Counted from the stretch's first letter, positions 53,362 through 63,585 are shown. The stretch is DNA of 64,000 nt from Prevotellaceae bacterium (GCA_031263585.1 JAISFN010000180.1:16431-80430); one strand, 5' to 3'. Numbers and translations: made by a program. The notes: generated from the sequence alone by a model not told the origin.

Positions 53362-54421
53362 GGAATAGGACATTTGGACATAATCGAGTAGGAGAAACGG
53401 GATTAATTCCCGTTTCGACCTCTCATGTCTCCCGGCCTACCGTTCGGTACCAAGATGGTTCCTTACTCACGATACTATTTTACGATAACAGTCCAGAAGA
53501 AAATGATAGTTGGCTCGTGTCAAGCCCTCCTTATTTAATGCTCGGCGCAGAATGAAACTGTCGGCCATATGCCAGTAACCCTTACAAGTATTAGCCCATT
53601 TCCACGCCTTTCGTTTATCTATGCCACATTTGCATAAGTTCTTGAAACGGGTCTTGACTTTCTTCCTGCATTTCCAGATACACATCCGCAGGCTGCCCGT
53701 TTACTCTTGCTAAAGATTTAACAGTCTTCAGCATAACGAACAAATGGGTAACCTCGGCGCTCCAATTCTTTATCCAACTCGTTGAGCATACTGTTGCTTA
53801 ACAAGGGATTTAACTGGCCGCTTTGAGGTACGCCGGAATGACTTGCTCCTAACCGCTTCCCTATCTAAATCCTTGCCAATAGATATTATGGATGAGTGAA
53901 ATTACTCGACCATCCTTGATGCGTTTGGACAAAAGTTCTATCGGACGGCTGTGATTAATCCTGTCGAAGAATTTCTCCAAGTCTAATTTAACAGCATATT
54001 TATAGCCGGATGTGATGTAGGATTTGCGTTTGAAGTAAAGCGTCCTGTTTTAACGTGCAGGCATCCGTATCTACTATGCCCTCTGCCGACTTCTCTCAGC
54101 AAGCTTTACTCCGTGTTTCCGAATCAAAATCATCCACACGTCCGTGAGATCTCCCGTGCTAAGATTTATAACCTTCATCCCTTATATCCGTATCATTTAC
54201 CCCCACAACTTCCGGATAACTTTTGGACTTTATTTTGTTTTGCAAACTCGTCCATGCTGCACAGGCCTATATGATGCTCGTGTCCCTCAGACCGGGATTT
54301 TGCCGCAAACTTCTTTCAGATTCCTCCTCGCAATAGACACCCTTGCCGCAGGCTAACGATTGGTTGCTACTTGTCCCATAGTGAACTTATGCCGCCAAGT
54401 TATTAATCTTGCACGGCACAC
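53362..54421 (-). mobile_element. Group II intron remnant
   Basis: Minus-strand element of about 1.06 kb. The 5' end GTGTGCC (54421-54415) fits the GUGYG intron start, and the following region is structured leader. At the 3' end, CCGAACGGTAGGCCGGGAG then TGAGAGGTCGAAACGGGAATTAATCCCGTTTC (read in two parts, 53445-53385) resembles domains V and VI, ending near TACTCGAT. Between them lies a reverse-transcriptase gene with large deletions and stops. A full intron would exceed 1.8 kb, so it is dead. Confidence 0.7.
53467..54020 (-). pseudogene. Group II intron reverse transcriptase/maturase remnant
   Basis: Pieces of an intron-encoded protein: 'YKYAVKLDLEKFFDRINHSR' and PIELLSKRIKDGRVISLIH (RT motif around the first catalytic Asp; LEKFFDRI) near 54000-53890, and at the C terminus (53685-53467) 'MCIWKCRKKVKTRFKNLCKC' then GIDKRKAWKWANTCKGYW, the conserved maturase/GIIM end. 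The YADD block and much of the palm are missing, and stops interrupt the frame. Confidence 0.75.
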
Positions 54422-54550
54422 AAAAAAGAACAAGGGAAAAAGAATGAAGAGTCAAAACAAAGTGTATATACTTTCAATAAGTCAGTTAGTTACAGTGGTT
54501 CGTGGAGCGGTGGCCGTACCGGAGGCGGTGGAGTATTCGGCAGTTGGTAA
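54422..54550 (+). pseudogene. Possible Gly-rich C-terminal gene fragment next to the intron
   Basis: One plus frame from the intron edge reads 'KKNEESKQSVYTFNKSVSYS' then GSWSGGRTGGGGVFGSW and TAA (54548-54550). A Ser/Gly-rich tail ending in GSW is typical of the last residues of TPM-domain (YgcG-like) proteins, so this may be the end of such a gene cut by the intron. The evidence is compositional only, and the opposite-strand rsmF-like gene ends 12 bases later. Confidence 0.25.
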
Positions 54551-54561
54551 TCCGGATGTGG

Positions 54562-55929
54562 CTACAAATGCCGTATTCGCCACTCCTGCGGATAAAGGTT
54601 ATTGCTGCGGGTGCCTAAGTTCTTTATCCAGCCTAATGGAATATTGTTATACGTAAGCAGAATATAGCCTTTGGGCATGCCGGCGGGCGTGGTGATATTG
54701 TTGCGACGCAGGTAATTTAATGCGGTATCGATATCAATATCCCATGTAACAAATCCGAACTGTTCAATTTGCGAACTTAAGGCCAATGCAGCGGTGGGAA
54801 TTATATCTTTGCCTTTTATGTTGCCGATAGCAATACCTGCCGTTACTATCCGCAGATGTTTGTTCAACAAATCTATCTCGGTTAAATAGTTTGAAGGTAA
54901 AGCATAGACCGAGTCAGCTTTTTGTACAAAGCTCCAATCCTGTGTGGGTTTCAGCCATTTGTTCGTATAAGCAAAGTCTTTGTTTAGCTTTCGGTACTGG
55001 CTTTTCTCGTTTCGTAAACGAACAGACAATTTACCGTCATCCGGTTTTTGCAGCAAGGTCATAAACAAGCCCTCGCTTTGGGTTTTATGCGGAAAAAAGC
55101 GGACGGCATGCACCTCATTTAAAAACGAGGGGGTAATATTCCATTCATCGGGATAGGCCAGTTGAATCGAAATTGCTCTGAATTCGTTCATCAGCCAACG
55201 TACATTTTTTTCGTTTTCTTCTAAATTATATGTACAAGTGCTGTATATCAAAAAACCACCGGGTTTTAACGAACCCCAAATATCGGCCAGTATGCGGCGT
55301 TGTCGTGCGGCGCACAGTTTTACATTGGCCTCGCTCCATTCGTTAACTGCATTTGTGTCATTGCGGAACATACCCTCACCCGAACAGGGGGCATCCACCA
55401 GAATACTATCGAAAAAATTACGGAAAGGGGCAAAATCGCGAGGATCGTTGTTCGAAATTATACAATTAGGCGCTCCCCACTTCGCCATATTTTCATACAG
55501 AATATTGGCGCGACTACGGATGATTTCATTCGAAAGCAACAAGCTGTTTTGCGGCAATATACTGGCTAAATGTGTTGATTTACCTCCGGGGGCGGCACAT
55601 AAATCCAATACAGTTTTAGGTCCGTTGTTCTCATTTAAAATCCGGTTGATACACTGTTCCAAAAACATCGATGCAGCCTCCTGTACATAATAAGTCCCGG
55701 CATGAAACAGAGGGTCGAGCGTAAACACCGGGCGTTCTGGCAGATAATATGCATTGTTACACCACTGTACAGCCAGTAAATACCGGTACATATTGTCAAT
55801 CGGTAATTTTGGCGGTTTATTCAGCCTGATGCTTACAGGCGATTCGGTCTGCAAGGCTTGTTCAAAAGCTCCGATATTATTGCCTAAAGGCGCTTGCATA
55901 TGTTGACGGAAAGCTTCGGGTATATTCAA
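54562..55929 (-). CDS. RsmF-like rRNA cytosine-C5 methyltransferase
   Basis: 455-residue m5C RNA methyltransferase of the RsmF/YebU type. The N-terminal part has 'SPVSIRLNKPP' and 'HAGTYYVQEAASMFLEQCIN'. SAM-binding motif I 'VLDLCAAPGGKSTHLASILP', motif IV 'ILVDAPCSGEGMFRNDTNAV' with one catalytic Cys and motif VI 'GFLIYSTCTYNLEENEKNVR' with the second Cys are all intact. The C-terminal ~150 residues form the RsmF-type PUA-like extension ('LLNKHLRIVTAGIAIGNIKG', ending 'NNLYPQEWRIRHL'). It probably modifies 16S rRNA C1407-type sites. It stands alone; the group II intron remnant lies downstream. Confidence 0.92.
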   Translation of the reverse strand: MNIPEAFRQHMQAPLGNNIGAFEQALQTESPVSIRLNKPPKLPIDNMYRYLLAVQWCNNAYYLPERPVFTLDPLFHAGTYYVQEAASMFLEQCINRILNENNGPKTVLDLCAAPGGKSTHLASILPQNSLLLSNEIIRSRANILYENMAKWGAPNCIISNNDPRDFAPFRNFFDSILVDAPCSGEGMFRNDTNAVNEWSEANVKLCAARQRRILADIWGSLKPGGFLIYSTCTYNLEENEKNVRWLMNEFRAISIQLAYPDEWNITPSFLNEVHAVRFFPHKTQSEGLFMTLLQKPDDGKLSVRLRNEKSQYRKLNKDFAYTNKWLKPTQDWSFVQKADSVYALPSNYLTEIDLLNKHLRIVTAGIAIGNIKGKDIIPTAALALSSQIEQFGFVTWDIDIDTALNYLRRNNITTPAGMPKGYILLTYNNIPLGWIKNLGTRSNNLYPQEWRIRHL

Positions 55930-55985
55930 TTCAAATGAATGATTTAAGTATTGTAAATTGATTTTTGAAGATTGAAAATGGTATT

Positions 55986-56140
55986 ACGTATCATGTATCA
56001 CGACACACGATTTTTTAATTGGATGTGCGACGTGTGATGTGCGACTTTTAATTGAATGAATTTGAAAATAGTTCTCACATTTCCTAATTTGCAAATCAGT
56101 AAAGTATTTGATCTTTAAATTTTTTATTCGATATAATGTT
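55986..56140 (+). repeat. Dispersed intergenic repeat family R1, copy B
   Basis: Contains ACGATTTTTTAATTGGATGT then GCGA, a short duplicated GTGTGATGTGCGA, and AATTGAATGAATTTGAAAAT followed by TTCTCACATTTCCTAATTTG. It matches copy A (7201-7300, inverted) over the first part and copy C (58079-58225) over the second, including ATTTGATCTTTAAATTTTTT and ATTCGATATAAT. Confidence 0.75.
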
Positions 56141-56166
56141 TAATATAATTGCTTAATTTTCATTGT

Positions 56167-58050
56167 TTACATATGTTCGCTCAGTTCGATCCAGCGCATT
56201 GTTTTTTCATCAATAATCTTAATCAACTCCGCTATCCTGTTCGATTTTGTAATCAGTTTATCGCTCGATAGGGTTCCGCTGCTAAGCTCTGTTTCCAAAC
56301 TGGCTTTTTCGACTTCCAGTAAAGGTATTTCGGTCTCTAGGGCTTCAAATTCTTTCTGTTCTTTATAGCTGAGCTTTTTCTTTTCACTAACAAACTTATC
56401 CGGTTCCATTTCTTGCTCGGCCTTGACAGCTTTATGGGCAAGCGATTCTCTTTCCTTCTCAATCCGTCCCTGTTCTTCTTTCCCGTCGCGGTAATCGGTA
56501 TAACTTCCCGGAAAATCTTTTATATCGGCATTTCCTTTAAATACCAGCAGGTGATCAACTACTTTGTCCATAAAATAGCGGTCGTGCGATACAACAATTA
56601 CGCAGCCCTGAAACGATTGCAGATATTCTTCCAACACGTTCAACGTTACAATGTCCAAATCGTTGGTAGGCTCGTCCAGCACCAAAAAATTAGGGTTCTT
56701 AATCAATACCGTACACAAATATAGTCGGCGTTTTTCTCCCCCGCTTAGTTTATAAACATAATTATGTTGCGTTTCGGGCGTAAACAAAAAATGCTGTAAA
56801 AACTGCGACGCGCTCAATTGCTTCCCATTTCCCAGATTTACAACCTCGGCTATATCTTGTACAACATCAATCACTTTCATCTGTTCGTCAAACTGCAAAC
56901 CATCCTGGCTGTAATAGCTAAAATTAACCGTTTCACCGATATCGAACTCACCACTATCGGGCTGAACTAAGCCCAACAGCATTTTAATAAAAGTTGTTTT
57001 TCCGGTGCCGTTATTCCCGACAATACCCATTTTTTCGTAGCGCAAAAAAATGTAATTGAAATCTTTCAGTATTTTCAAATCGCCGTAACTTTTGCTTACA
57101 TGCTTGGCCTCGAAAATCTTTTTACCGATGTACGACGCTTTTACATCCAGTTTTACATTCCCTTGTTCGTGTTGCTGCTTGGCACGTTCTTCAAGTTCAT
57201 AAAAAGCTTTTATACGGTACTGCGCTTTCGTCGCGCGCGCCTGTGGTTGTCGACGCATCCAGTCCAATTCCTTGCGCAGTAAATTATTCGCCCGTTCCAC
57301 TTCGGCATTTTGATTATCAATACGCTCCTGCCGTTTTTCAAGATAATACGAATAATTCCCCTTGTACGGGTAAATCTGCTTACGGTCAATTTCGAGGATT
57401 GACGAGCATACCCGGTCAAGAAAATAACGGTCGTGGGTAACCATAAGCAAGCTCATGTTATTGTGTTGCAAATATTCTTCAAGCCACTCGGTCATTTCTA
57501 GGTCGAGATGGTTGGTCGGCTCGTCTAAAATCAACAGTTCGGGTTCGGTAATCAGCACATTTGCTAAAGCCACACGCTTGAGTTGCCCCCTAGACAACTC
57601 GCCTATTTTTTGATTAAAGCTTGTAATTTTAAGCTGGGTAAGTATTTGCTTTACCCGCTGCTCGTAATTCCAAGCTTTCAGGTGATCCATCTGCGAAAGA
57701 ATTTCATCAAGTCCTTTATGATTGTCCGATTGCATGATCCGCTCATACTTCGAAATAACTTTCACAACATCATTATCGGAGTAAAAACAAGCCTCAAGCA
57801 CGGTTAAATCTGTAGGGTACACAGGATCCTGCTCCAGATAGCCCACACGTAAATCACGCTTAAAGGTTATTTTACCCGAATCACAACCGTTGTTACCGAC
57901 AATAATATTCAGCAGCGAGGTTTTTCCACTGCCATTTTTGCCGATCAACCCTACACGCTGCCTTTCGCCTATGCTAAAACTTATGTTATTAAACAAAACC
58001 AAATTGCCGTACGATTTGGTCAATTCTTCCACCTGGAGATAATTTATCAT
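56167..58050 (-). CDS. ABC-F family ATPase (Uup-like)
   Basis: 627-residue soluble protein with two ATP-binding cassettes and no membrane segment, as in ABC-F translation factors. Cassette 1: Walker A 'GLIGKNGSGKTSLLNIIVGN', signature 'IGELSRGQLKRVALANVLIT', Walker B 'LLILDEPTNHLDLEMTEWLE'. Cassette 2: Walker A 'GIVGNNGTGKTTFIKMLLGL', signature 'YKLSGGEKRRLYLCTVLIKN', Walker B 'FLVLDEPTNDLDIVTLNVLE'. A charged linker lies between, and a C-terminal coiled-coil domain (about 540-627) is typical of Uup, which binds DNA or ribosomes. Antibiotic-protection ABC-F proteins are generally shorter, so a housekeeping role is more likely. Confidence 0.94.
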   Translation of the reverse strand: MINYLQVEELTKSYGNLVLFNNISFSIGERQRVGLIGKNGSGKTSLLNIIVGNNGCDSGKITFKRDLRVGYLEQDPVYPTDLTVLEACFYSDNDVVKVISKYERIMQSDNHKGLDEILSQMDHLKAWNYEQRVKQILTQLKITSFNQKIGELSRGQLKRVALANVLITEPELLILDEPTNHLDLEMTEWLEEYLQHNNMSLLMVTHDRYFLDRVCSSILEIDRKQIYPYKGNYSYYLEKRQERIDNQNAEVERANNLLRKELDWMRRQPQARATKAQYRIKAFYELEERAKQQHEQGNVKLDVKASYIGKKIFEAKHVSKSYGDLKILKDFNYIFLRYEKMGIVGNNGTGKTTFIKMLLGLVQPDSGEFDIGETVNFSYYSQDGLQFDEQMKVIDVVQDIAEVVNLGNGKQLSASQFLQHFLFTPETQHNYVYKLSGGEKRRLYLCTVLIKNPNFLVLDEPTNDLDIVTLNVLEEYLQSFQGCVIVVSHDRYFMDKVVDHLLVFKGNADIKDFPGSYTDYRDGKEEQGRIEKERESLAHKAVKAEQEMEPDKFVSEKKKLSYKEQKEFEALETEIPLLEVEKASLETELSSGTLSSDKLITKSNRIAELIKIIDEKTMRWIELSEHM

Positions 58051-58078
58051 ATATACAGATTAAGCAACAAACAGTGGG

Positions 58079-58225
58079 TATTACGACGCACGATTATGTT
58101 AATGTGATAATTTGTAAATGAGTGTATTTGAAAATAATTCGCACATCCTCTAATTTCCTAATTCGCAAATTAATGAGATCTTTGATCTTTATTTTTTAAA
58201 TCCTTATTCGATATAATAGCTAATA
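58079..58225 (+). repeat. Dispersed intergenic repeat family R1, copy C
   Basis: Shares with copy B TATTTGAAAATAATTC-CACAT, CTAATTTCCTAATTCGCAAAT, ATCTTTGATCTTTATTTTTT and CCTTATTCGATATAAT. It lies between the cysS 3' end and the ABC-F 5' end. Confidence 0.75.
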
Positions 58226-58258
58226 AATGAATAAATTTGAAAATGATTTTCTAATTAG

Positions 58259-59782
58259 CTAATTAATTTCCCATTCAAACCCGCCTTTGGTGTCCTTTAC
58301 CGTAATACCCATTTTAGACAAAGCGTCGCGGATGTTATCTGATGTGTCAAAGTCCTTGTTAATCTTGGCATTCTGGCGGAGTTGCAATATAAAATCAATC
58401 AAGTTGTTTGTCAGTTCGTTATTTCCTGTTTCCGCCGATTCCTGTTGCAAACCCAGGATATCGTAAACCACTGTATTATAAAACACTTTCAACCTATCCA
58501 AATCGGCATTGGTAAGTGTTTCCTTGTTTTCGTTTACGCAATTAATAACACGCACAGTCTCAAATAAAACCGATATAGCAACAGGGCTGTTCAAATCATC
58601 ATTCAAGGCATCGAAACAGGCTTTTTCAATTTTCCCGATATTAACTGTCGATTTATCCGTTGGCTTTAATTTATTCAGTGTTTCTCCTACTTTTAGCAAG
58701 CGCTGTAAGCCTTTTTCAGCAGCCTGCAAAGCTTCGTTCGAAAAGTCGAGCGTACTGCGGTAATGTGCCTGCAATATAAAAAACCGGATTGTCATTGGGC
58801 TATACGCCTGTGTCAGCGATTTATGCATGCCTGTAAAAAACTCCTCAAGCGTAATAAAATTACCCAACGACTTGCCCATTTTTTGTCCATCAATGGTAAT
58901 CATGTTGTTATGTATCCAGTAACGTACTGCTTCGTGTCCCTCGGCTGCAACATTCTGGGCAATTTCGCACTCGTGATGTGGAAACATTAGATCCATACCG
59001 CCGCCATGAATATCGAACGGGTTACCCAGATATTTCGTACTCATGGCCGAACATTCGAGATGCCAGCCGGGAAAACCGTCTGAGTTAATCCTTTGATACT
59101 TTATTTTGCCATTTTCATACCTTCCAACTGGAATCGAAAATCGAGCTTTCCATCTCATAATATGTCCAGGGTTTGCCTTCTTCCATAAAGCAAAATCGAA
59201 GGAATTGCGTTTTTCGTCTTGTCCATCAAGCGTACGAGTATTAGCTTGCAAATCCTCTAACACTCTTCCAGATAACTTACCATAAGTATATTGCTCGTTA
59301 TATTTTTTAACATCAAAATAAACAGAACCATTAGCTCCATAGGCAAAACCATGCTTTATTATGGTTTTAACTAACTCTATCTGCTCGATAATATGCCCCG
59401 ATGCATGCGGCTCGATACTTGGCGACAGTACGTTCAGCTTGTCCATAAACTTATGGTAACGGTTTGTGTAATACTGAACTACCTCCATAGGTTCGATATC
59501 GTCGAGCCGGGCTTTTTTTTCGATTTTATCTTCGCCTTCGTCGGCATCGTTCACCAAATGCCCAACATCGGTAATATTACGCACATAACGTACTTTATAG
59601 TTCAAAAAACTAAGGTAACGGAACAATAAATCGAATGTAATGGCAGGGCGCGCATGCCCCAAATGCGGATCGCCGTAAACCGTGGGACCGCACACATACA
59701 AGCCTACATGGGGCGCATGCAAAGGTTGAAAAACCTCTTTACTACGGCTTAATGTATTATAGATTACAAAACTGCTATCCAT
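58259..59782 (-). CDS. cysS: Cysteinyl-tRNA synthetase
   Basis: 507-residue class I aminoacyl-tRNA synthetase charging tRNA-Cys. The HIGH-type motif is in '[20 protein letters not shown]' (HLGH) with a zinc Cys, further zinc ligands are in '[16 protein letters not shown]' and '[11 protein letters not shown]', and the KMSKS motif is KMGKS in '[20 protein letters not shown]'. The C-terminal helical domain ends '...[13 protein letters not shown]'. ATG 59782 is chosen over 59809 because a -7 box lies at 59814-59807, so the upstream ATG would precede the transcription start. It is monocistronic. Confidence 0.97.
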   Translation of the reverse strand: MDSSFVIYNTLSRSKEVFQPLHAPHVGLYVCGPTVYGDPHLGHARPAITFDLLFRYLSFLNYKVRYVRNITDVGHLVNDADEGEDKIEKKARLDDIEPMEVVQYYTNRYHKFMDKLNVLSPSIEPHASGHIIEQIELVKTIIKHGFAYGANGSVYFDVKKYNEQYTYGKLSGRVLEDLQANTRTLDGQDEKRNSFDFALWKKANPGHIMRWKARFSIPVGRYENGKIKYQRINSDGFPGWHLECSAMSTKYLGNPFDIHGGGMDLMFPHHECEIAQNVAAEGHEAVRYWIHNNMITIDGQKMGKSLGNFITLEEFFTGMHKSLTQAYSPMTIRFFILQAHYRSTLDFSNEALQAAEKGLQRLLKVGETLNKLKPTDKSTVNIGKIEKACFDALNDDLNSPVAISVLFETVRVINCVNENKETLTNADLDRLKVFYNTVVYDILGLQQESAETGNNELTNNLIDFILQLRQNAKINKDFDTSDNIRDALSKMGITVKDTKGGFEWEIN

Positions 59783-60128
59783 AGTGTTGATTAATTTTAC
59801 AAGATACAAAGATACAATTTATAGTTCCAAATAACACTATGGGCTATGCTATATGTTGGTGCATATACAATTTTCTTTTAAGAATGTGACAAATTGTCTG
59901 GTATTTGTCTATCGGCATAAAACTTGAAAAGCTTTTTGGGTAAAAAATCTTAAGTACTTAAAATATTTTGTCATACTATGGCGACGCGAAGGGCATCTCT
60001 ATTTGATAGGCTGCAAGACGCTTCGCTGGCATTCAGCATAACAATAGCAAGTATATCATTAATTATTATTAATTACTTAAGCGCTTTGTCCAGCATAAAT
60101 ATAAATATAAACATAAAATATACAAAAC
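59783..60128 (+). other. Divergent gap between cysS and htpG
   Basis: 346 bases with the cysS -7 box at the left. A clear -7 box for htpG was not found. The region around 59980-60045 contains GCGACGCGAAGGGCATCTC and GCAAGACGCTTCGC-like words resembling common Bacteroidetes intergenic repeats. Confidence 0.4.
59807..59814 (-). promoter_or_regulatory. -7 box of cysS
   Basis: TATCTTTG on the minus strand, 25 bases upstream of the chosen ATG; it decides the start codon choice. Confidence 0.6.
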
Positions 60129-62186
60129 ATGAAAGGTAAAATTGGTGTAACTACTGAAAACATTTTCCCAATTATCAAGAAGTTCCTGTACTCTGACCAC
60201 GAAATTTTTCTTCGCGAACTGGTATCGAATGCGGTTGATGCTACTCAAAAAATCAAGGCTTTGTCATCGATAGGTGAAGCAAAAGGCGAACTCGGCGATT
60301 TGTCGATACGGATATCCATTGATAAAGATAAGAAAACACTTACCATAAGCGATGCCGGTGTGGGAATGGCAGGCGAAGAGATTGAAAAATACATCAACCA
60401 GATTGCTTTTTCGGGAGCTGAAGAATTTCTTGAAAAATATAAGGATAAAACCAATATTATTGGACATTTTGGCTTAGGCTTCTATTCGTCATTTATGGTG
60501 GCCGATAGGGTTGAAATTTTCACCAAATCATATGCCGACGCGCCCGCCATGCACTGGGAATGCGACGGTAGTCCCGAATATGTACTGGAAGAAACCAGTA
60601 AACGGACAAGTCGCGGAACCGATATTGTTTTGCACATATCCGGTGAAAACGAAGAATTTCTGGAAGACGCACGCATTAAGGAACTGCTGAATAAATACTG
60701 CAAATTTTTACCCGTAGCTATCGTATTCGGCAAGGAGCAGGAGTGGAAAGACGGCAAATATGTCGATACTGATAAGGATTACGTAATTAACAGTACAGAA
60801 CCTTTGTGGATGCGCCCCCCGGCAGAACTGAAAGATGAGGACTACATGAGTTTTTACCGCGTATTGTACCCTATGAGCGAAGATCCCTTGTTTTACATCC
60901 ACTTGAATGTTGATTACCCGTTTACGCTTACCGGTATTTTATATTTCCCCAAAATACGCAGCAATATTGATTTCCAAAAAAATAAAATACAACTATACAG
61001 CAACCAGGTGTTTGTTACTGATTCGGTTGAAGGTATCGTCCCCGATTTCCTTACCCTTTTACACGGTGTTATCGACTCGCCCGATATTCCGCTGAATGTA
61101 TCGCGCAGTTATTTGCAAAGCGATAATAATGTGAAGAAAATATCGGGCTATATCACTAAAAAAGTAGCCGACCGTTTACAGGATATCTTTAAAAATGACC
61201 GCCGACAGTTTGAAAGTAAATGGGATGATTTAAAGCTGTTTATGGAATACGGCATGGTTACCGATGACAAATTCTATGAGCGTGCCGAAAAATTCACTTT
61301 ACTGAAAAATACCGACGACAAGTATTTTACACTGGACGAATACCGCCAGTTGGTAGAACCCAACCAGACGGATAAAAACAACAATGTAGTTTATCTGTAC
61401 ACATCGGATAAGCAGGCACAATACAGTTTTATTAATGATGCCATGGAAAAAGGCTACGACATACTGGTTATGGACGGCCAACTGGATGCCCACTTCATTA
61501 ACAAGCTTGAGGAAAAACTGAAAGAAACCCGTTTTGTACGTGTTGATTCCGATATTGTTAGCCGTTTGATTGAAAAGGACGAGGTACACAAATCGAAGCT
61601 AACTGCTGAACAGCAAAATGAATTACGGCCTGTTTTCGAGGCAAATACTCCGGTCGAAAGTGATGAGCGTTACTTTGTATCGTTCGAAGCATTAAGCGAA
61701 ATCGATGCACCTATTATTATCACCCAAAACGAATTTATGCGCCGTATGAAGGATATGTCGGCTATAAGTGGCGGTAACGGCATGGGCTTTTACGGTAATA
61801 TGGGTGACGTGTTTAACATGGTTGTAAATTCGAACCATCCATTGATACAGCAAATTAATGCTGAAAAAGACAAAGCGCTGGATAAGGATTTAAAATCGAC
61901 CAACGATGCTATTGCCGAAGCCCAATTTAAAGTAGATGAATTGAACAAGCAAAAAACGGGTAAAAATGACGAGGAAGTGCCCCAGGCATTAAAAGATGAT
62001 TTGCAAAATGCCAAAAAGGAACTGGATGCAGCCAAACAAAAACAAAGCGATTTGTTGACAAATTTTGGCAAGGATAATAAACTTGCAAAACAATTAATTG
62101 ATCTGGCTCTGCTTGCCAACAACCGCCTTAAAGGCGAAGCGCTTGCCCGTTTTGTGAAACGCAGTATCGAGTTGATTGAAAAATAA
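60129..62186 (+). CDS. htpG: Molecular chaperone HtpG (Hsp90)
   Basis: 685-residue ATP-dependent chaperone. The GHKL N-terminal domain carries 'IFLRELVSNAVDATQKIKAL' (catalytic Glu, Mg-binding Asn), 'ISDAGVGMAGEEIEKYINQI' (nucleotide Asp) and 'IIGHFGLGFYSSFMVADRVE' (lid, glycine loop). The middle domain has 'DIPLNVSRSYLQSDNNVKKI' with the catalytic Arg. Compared with E. coli HtpG (about 624 residues) the C-terminal domain has an inserted helical, Lys/Glu/Ala-rich stretch (about 590-650, 'QFKVDELNKQKTGKNDEEVP') as in other Bacteroidetes. It is monocistronic, followed by a strong hairpin. Confidence 0.97.
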   Translation: MKGKIGVTTENIFPIIKKFLYSDHEIFLRELVSNAVDATQKIKALSSIGEAKGELGDLSIRISIDKDKKTLTISDAGVGMAGEEIEKYINQIAFSGAEEFLEKYKDKTNIIGHFGLGFYSSFMVADRVEIFTKSYADAPAMHWECDGSPEYVLEETSKRTSRGTDIVLHISGENEEFLEDARIKELLNKYCKFLPVAIVFGKEQEWKDGKYVDTDKDYVINSTEPLWMRPPAELKDEDYMSFYRVLYPMSEDPLFYIHLNVDYPFTLTGILYFPKIRSNIDFQKNKIQLYSNQVFVTDSVEGIVPDFLTLLHGVIDSPDIPLNVSRSYLQSDNNVKKISGYITKKVADRLQDIFKNDRRQFESKWDDLKLFMEYGMVTDDKFYERAEKFTLLKNTDDKYFTLDEYRQLVEPNQTDKNNNVVYLYTSDKQAQYSFINDAMEKGYDILVMDGQLDAHFINKLEEKLKETRFVRVDSDIVSRLIEKDEVHKSKLTAEQQNELRPVFEANTPVESDERYFVSFEALSEIDAPIIITQNEFMRRMKDMSAISGGNGMGFYGNMGDVFNMVVNSNHPLIQQINAEKDKALDKDLKSTNDAIAEAQFKVDELNKQKTGKNDEEVPQALKDDLQNAKKELDAAKQKQSDLLTNFGKDNKLAKQLIDLALLANNRLKGEALARFVKRSIELIEK

Positions 62187-62724
62187 ATTTACTTTTCAGA
62201 GCAAAGGAGGTTGTTCAAAAAGTCGTATTTTACTTCACATTGTCATTGGCTTTGCAGAACTCGCAAAGCCAATGACAATGTAAAGTATTTTTAGGTTGCC
62301 TCCTTTTTAACATCAATCCGGAACTGATTAATCGAAATGGGTTTTAGTTAGTTTTACTCGAAAATATCCCAACCCATTAAAACAAATTATATGAAACCTT
62401 ATTTTTGCAATTGCCCTGTAGAAAAATGTCCTCGCCATTCTCCGAACCATAACAACGGATATGATCCTTGCATCTAGGATAATCTGAAAAAAGATAAAAT
62501 ATCCGCATGCTTTTTCTGGCAATAATCAACGATGTAAATGTTAACAATTTTTCGGTAGAACGTTTTATCAATTTTTTCTGGAATATCAGGAAGAATACAA
62601 AAACAAAAAGGTGTTAAAATAAAACACAGAGGATAATGATTAATTTTGAAATGTAAAACGTCAATTATCAATTTTCTACGTTCAATTGCCTATCGTGGAC
62701 GTGCTACTTGCTACTATTCTCAAT
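62187..62724 (+). other. Gap between htpG and the MBL-fold gene
   Basis: 538 bases. After the terminator-like hairpin, 62287-62724 has only short frames on the minus strand, with no recognised family. Confidence 0.35.
62238..62280 (+). terminator. Long perfect hairpin after htpG
   Basis: CATTGTCATTGGCTTTGC and its exact complement GCAAAGCCAATGACAATG around a 7-base loop: an 18-bp perfect stem, 52 bases after the htpG stop. It lacks a long T run, so it may be a terminator, a 3'-end protector or a repeat-derived palindrome. Confidence 0.65.
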
Positions 62725-63585
62725 TCACTTATGCGGGGTAAATTTGTATCCGGTATTGCTGTCGGCGGTAACATCCCCTATTGCCGGAAAAGCAATGTGC
62801 ATACCCGCAATGGGTATTTTATTTTTTACCACATAATCGAGCACTTTTTTTCGCGAAGCAATGGCCTGTTTCGGGTCGACATCATATGTAACCGCTATTT
62901 CGGGGTACGGTATTTGTACGGCCATAGCATGGGTCAGATCGCCCCATATCAGCATACGTGAATTGTCCGATTCGAACAGGAATATAGTATGTCCCGGGGT
63001 ATGCCCGTATGCGGCAAAAGCTTTAAATCCAGAAATCAAATCGTCCGCTTGCGTCCCGATTTCGGCAGGCGTAAATAAATGCAACTTATCCTTGTATGCC
63101 GTCATTACGTTTCTTGCTAAAACGCCCCGGACATTGCTGCTATCCATCCAGTAATCATATTCAATTTGTGCCACATAAACGTCGGCATTCTCAAAAACAA
63201 GCTTTTCGTCCTTTAGCATTCCGCCTATGTGATCGCCATGCATGTGGGTAATTAATACAACATCAATTTTTTCAGGAGTAATTCCTAATGACTGTAAATT
63301 TTCGATAAGTTTTGTCCCTAGGCCGGCATCAACCAGAATATTTTTATCCGGAATCTGCACTAAAAAAGCATTGATCGCATTCGGAAAAGTACCATCCGGG
63401 GCATATTTTGCAAGTATCTCCGCCGAAACATCAATTAAAATGGAGCTGTTACCTTTCTGTTGAACTTCGGATAATGTACTGATTTTAAAATTGCCTATAT
63501 CAACTGTAATCACATTTTCCTGATTTTGAGAAAAGCCCGTAATAAAGCTTATAACAAGTATAGGTAATAATGAAACTCTTTTCAT
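62725..63585 (-). CDS. Exported MBL-fold metallo-hydrolase
   Basis: 286-residue metallo-beta-lactamase-fold hydrolase with a signal peptide (about 1-19, 'LLPILVISFITGFSQ'). The metal-binding motif is 'VDVVLITHMHGDHIGGMLKD' (HxHxDH), further ligands are His in 'FAAYGHTPGHTIFLFESDN', Asp in 'MLIWGDLTHAMAVQIPYPE' and His in 'KIPIAGMHIAFPAIGD'. This arrangement matches periplasmic MBL hydrolases of the lactonase/quorum-quenching-like group rather than classical beta-lactamases. The substrate is unknown. It stands alone. Confidence 0.9.
   Translation of the reverse strand: MKRVSLLPILVISFITGFSQNQENVITVDIGNFKISTLSEVQQKGNSSILIDVSAEILAKYAPDGTFPNAINAFLVQIPDKNILVDAGLGTKLIENLQSLGITPEKIDVVLITHMHGDHIGGMLKDEKLVFENADVYVAQIEYDYWMDSSNVRGVLARNVMTAYKDKLHLFTPAEIGTQADDLISGFKAFAAYGHTPGHTIFLFESDNSRMLIWGDLTHAMAVQIPYPEIAVTYDVDPKQAIASRKKVLDYVVKNKIPIAGMHIAFPAIGDVTADSNTGYKFTPHK

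Noticed and set aside
62328..62671. Three overlapping minus-strand frames of about 64 codons
   Set aside because: No common frame, no recognised family, no start signals.
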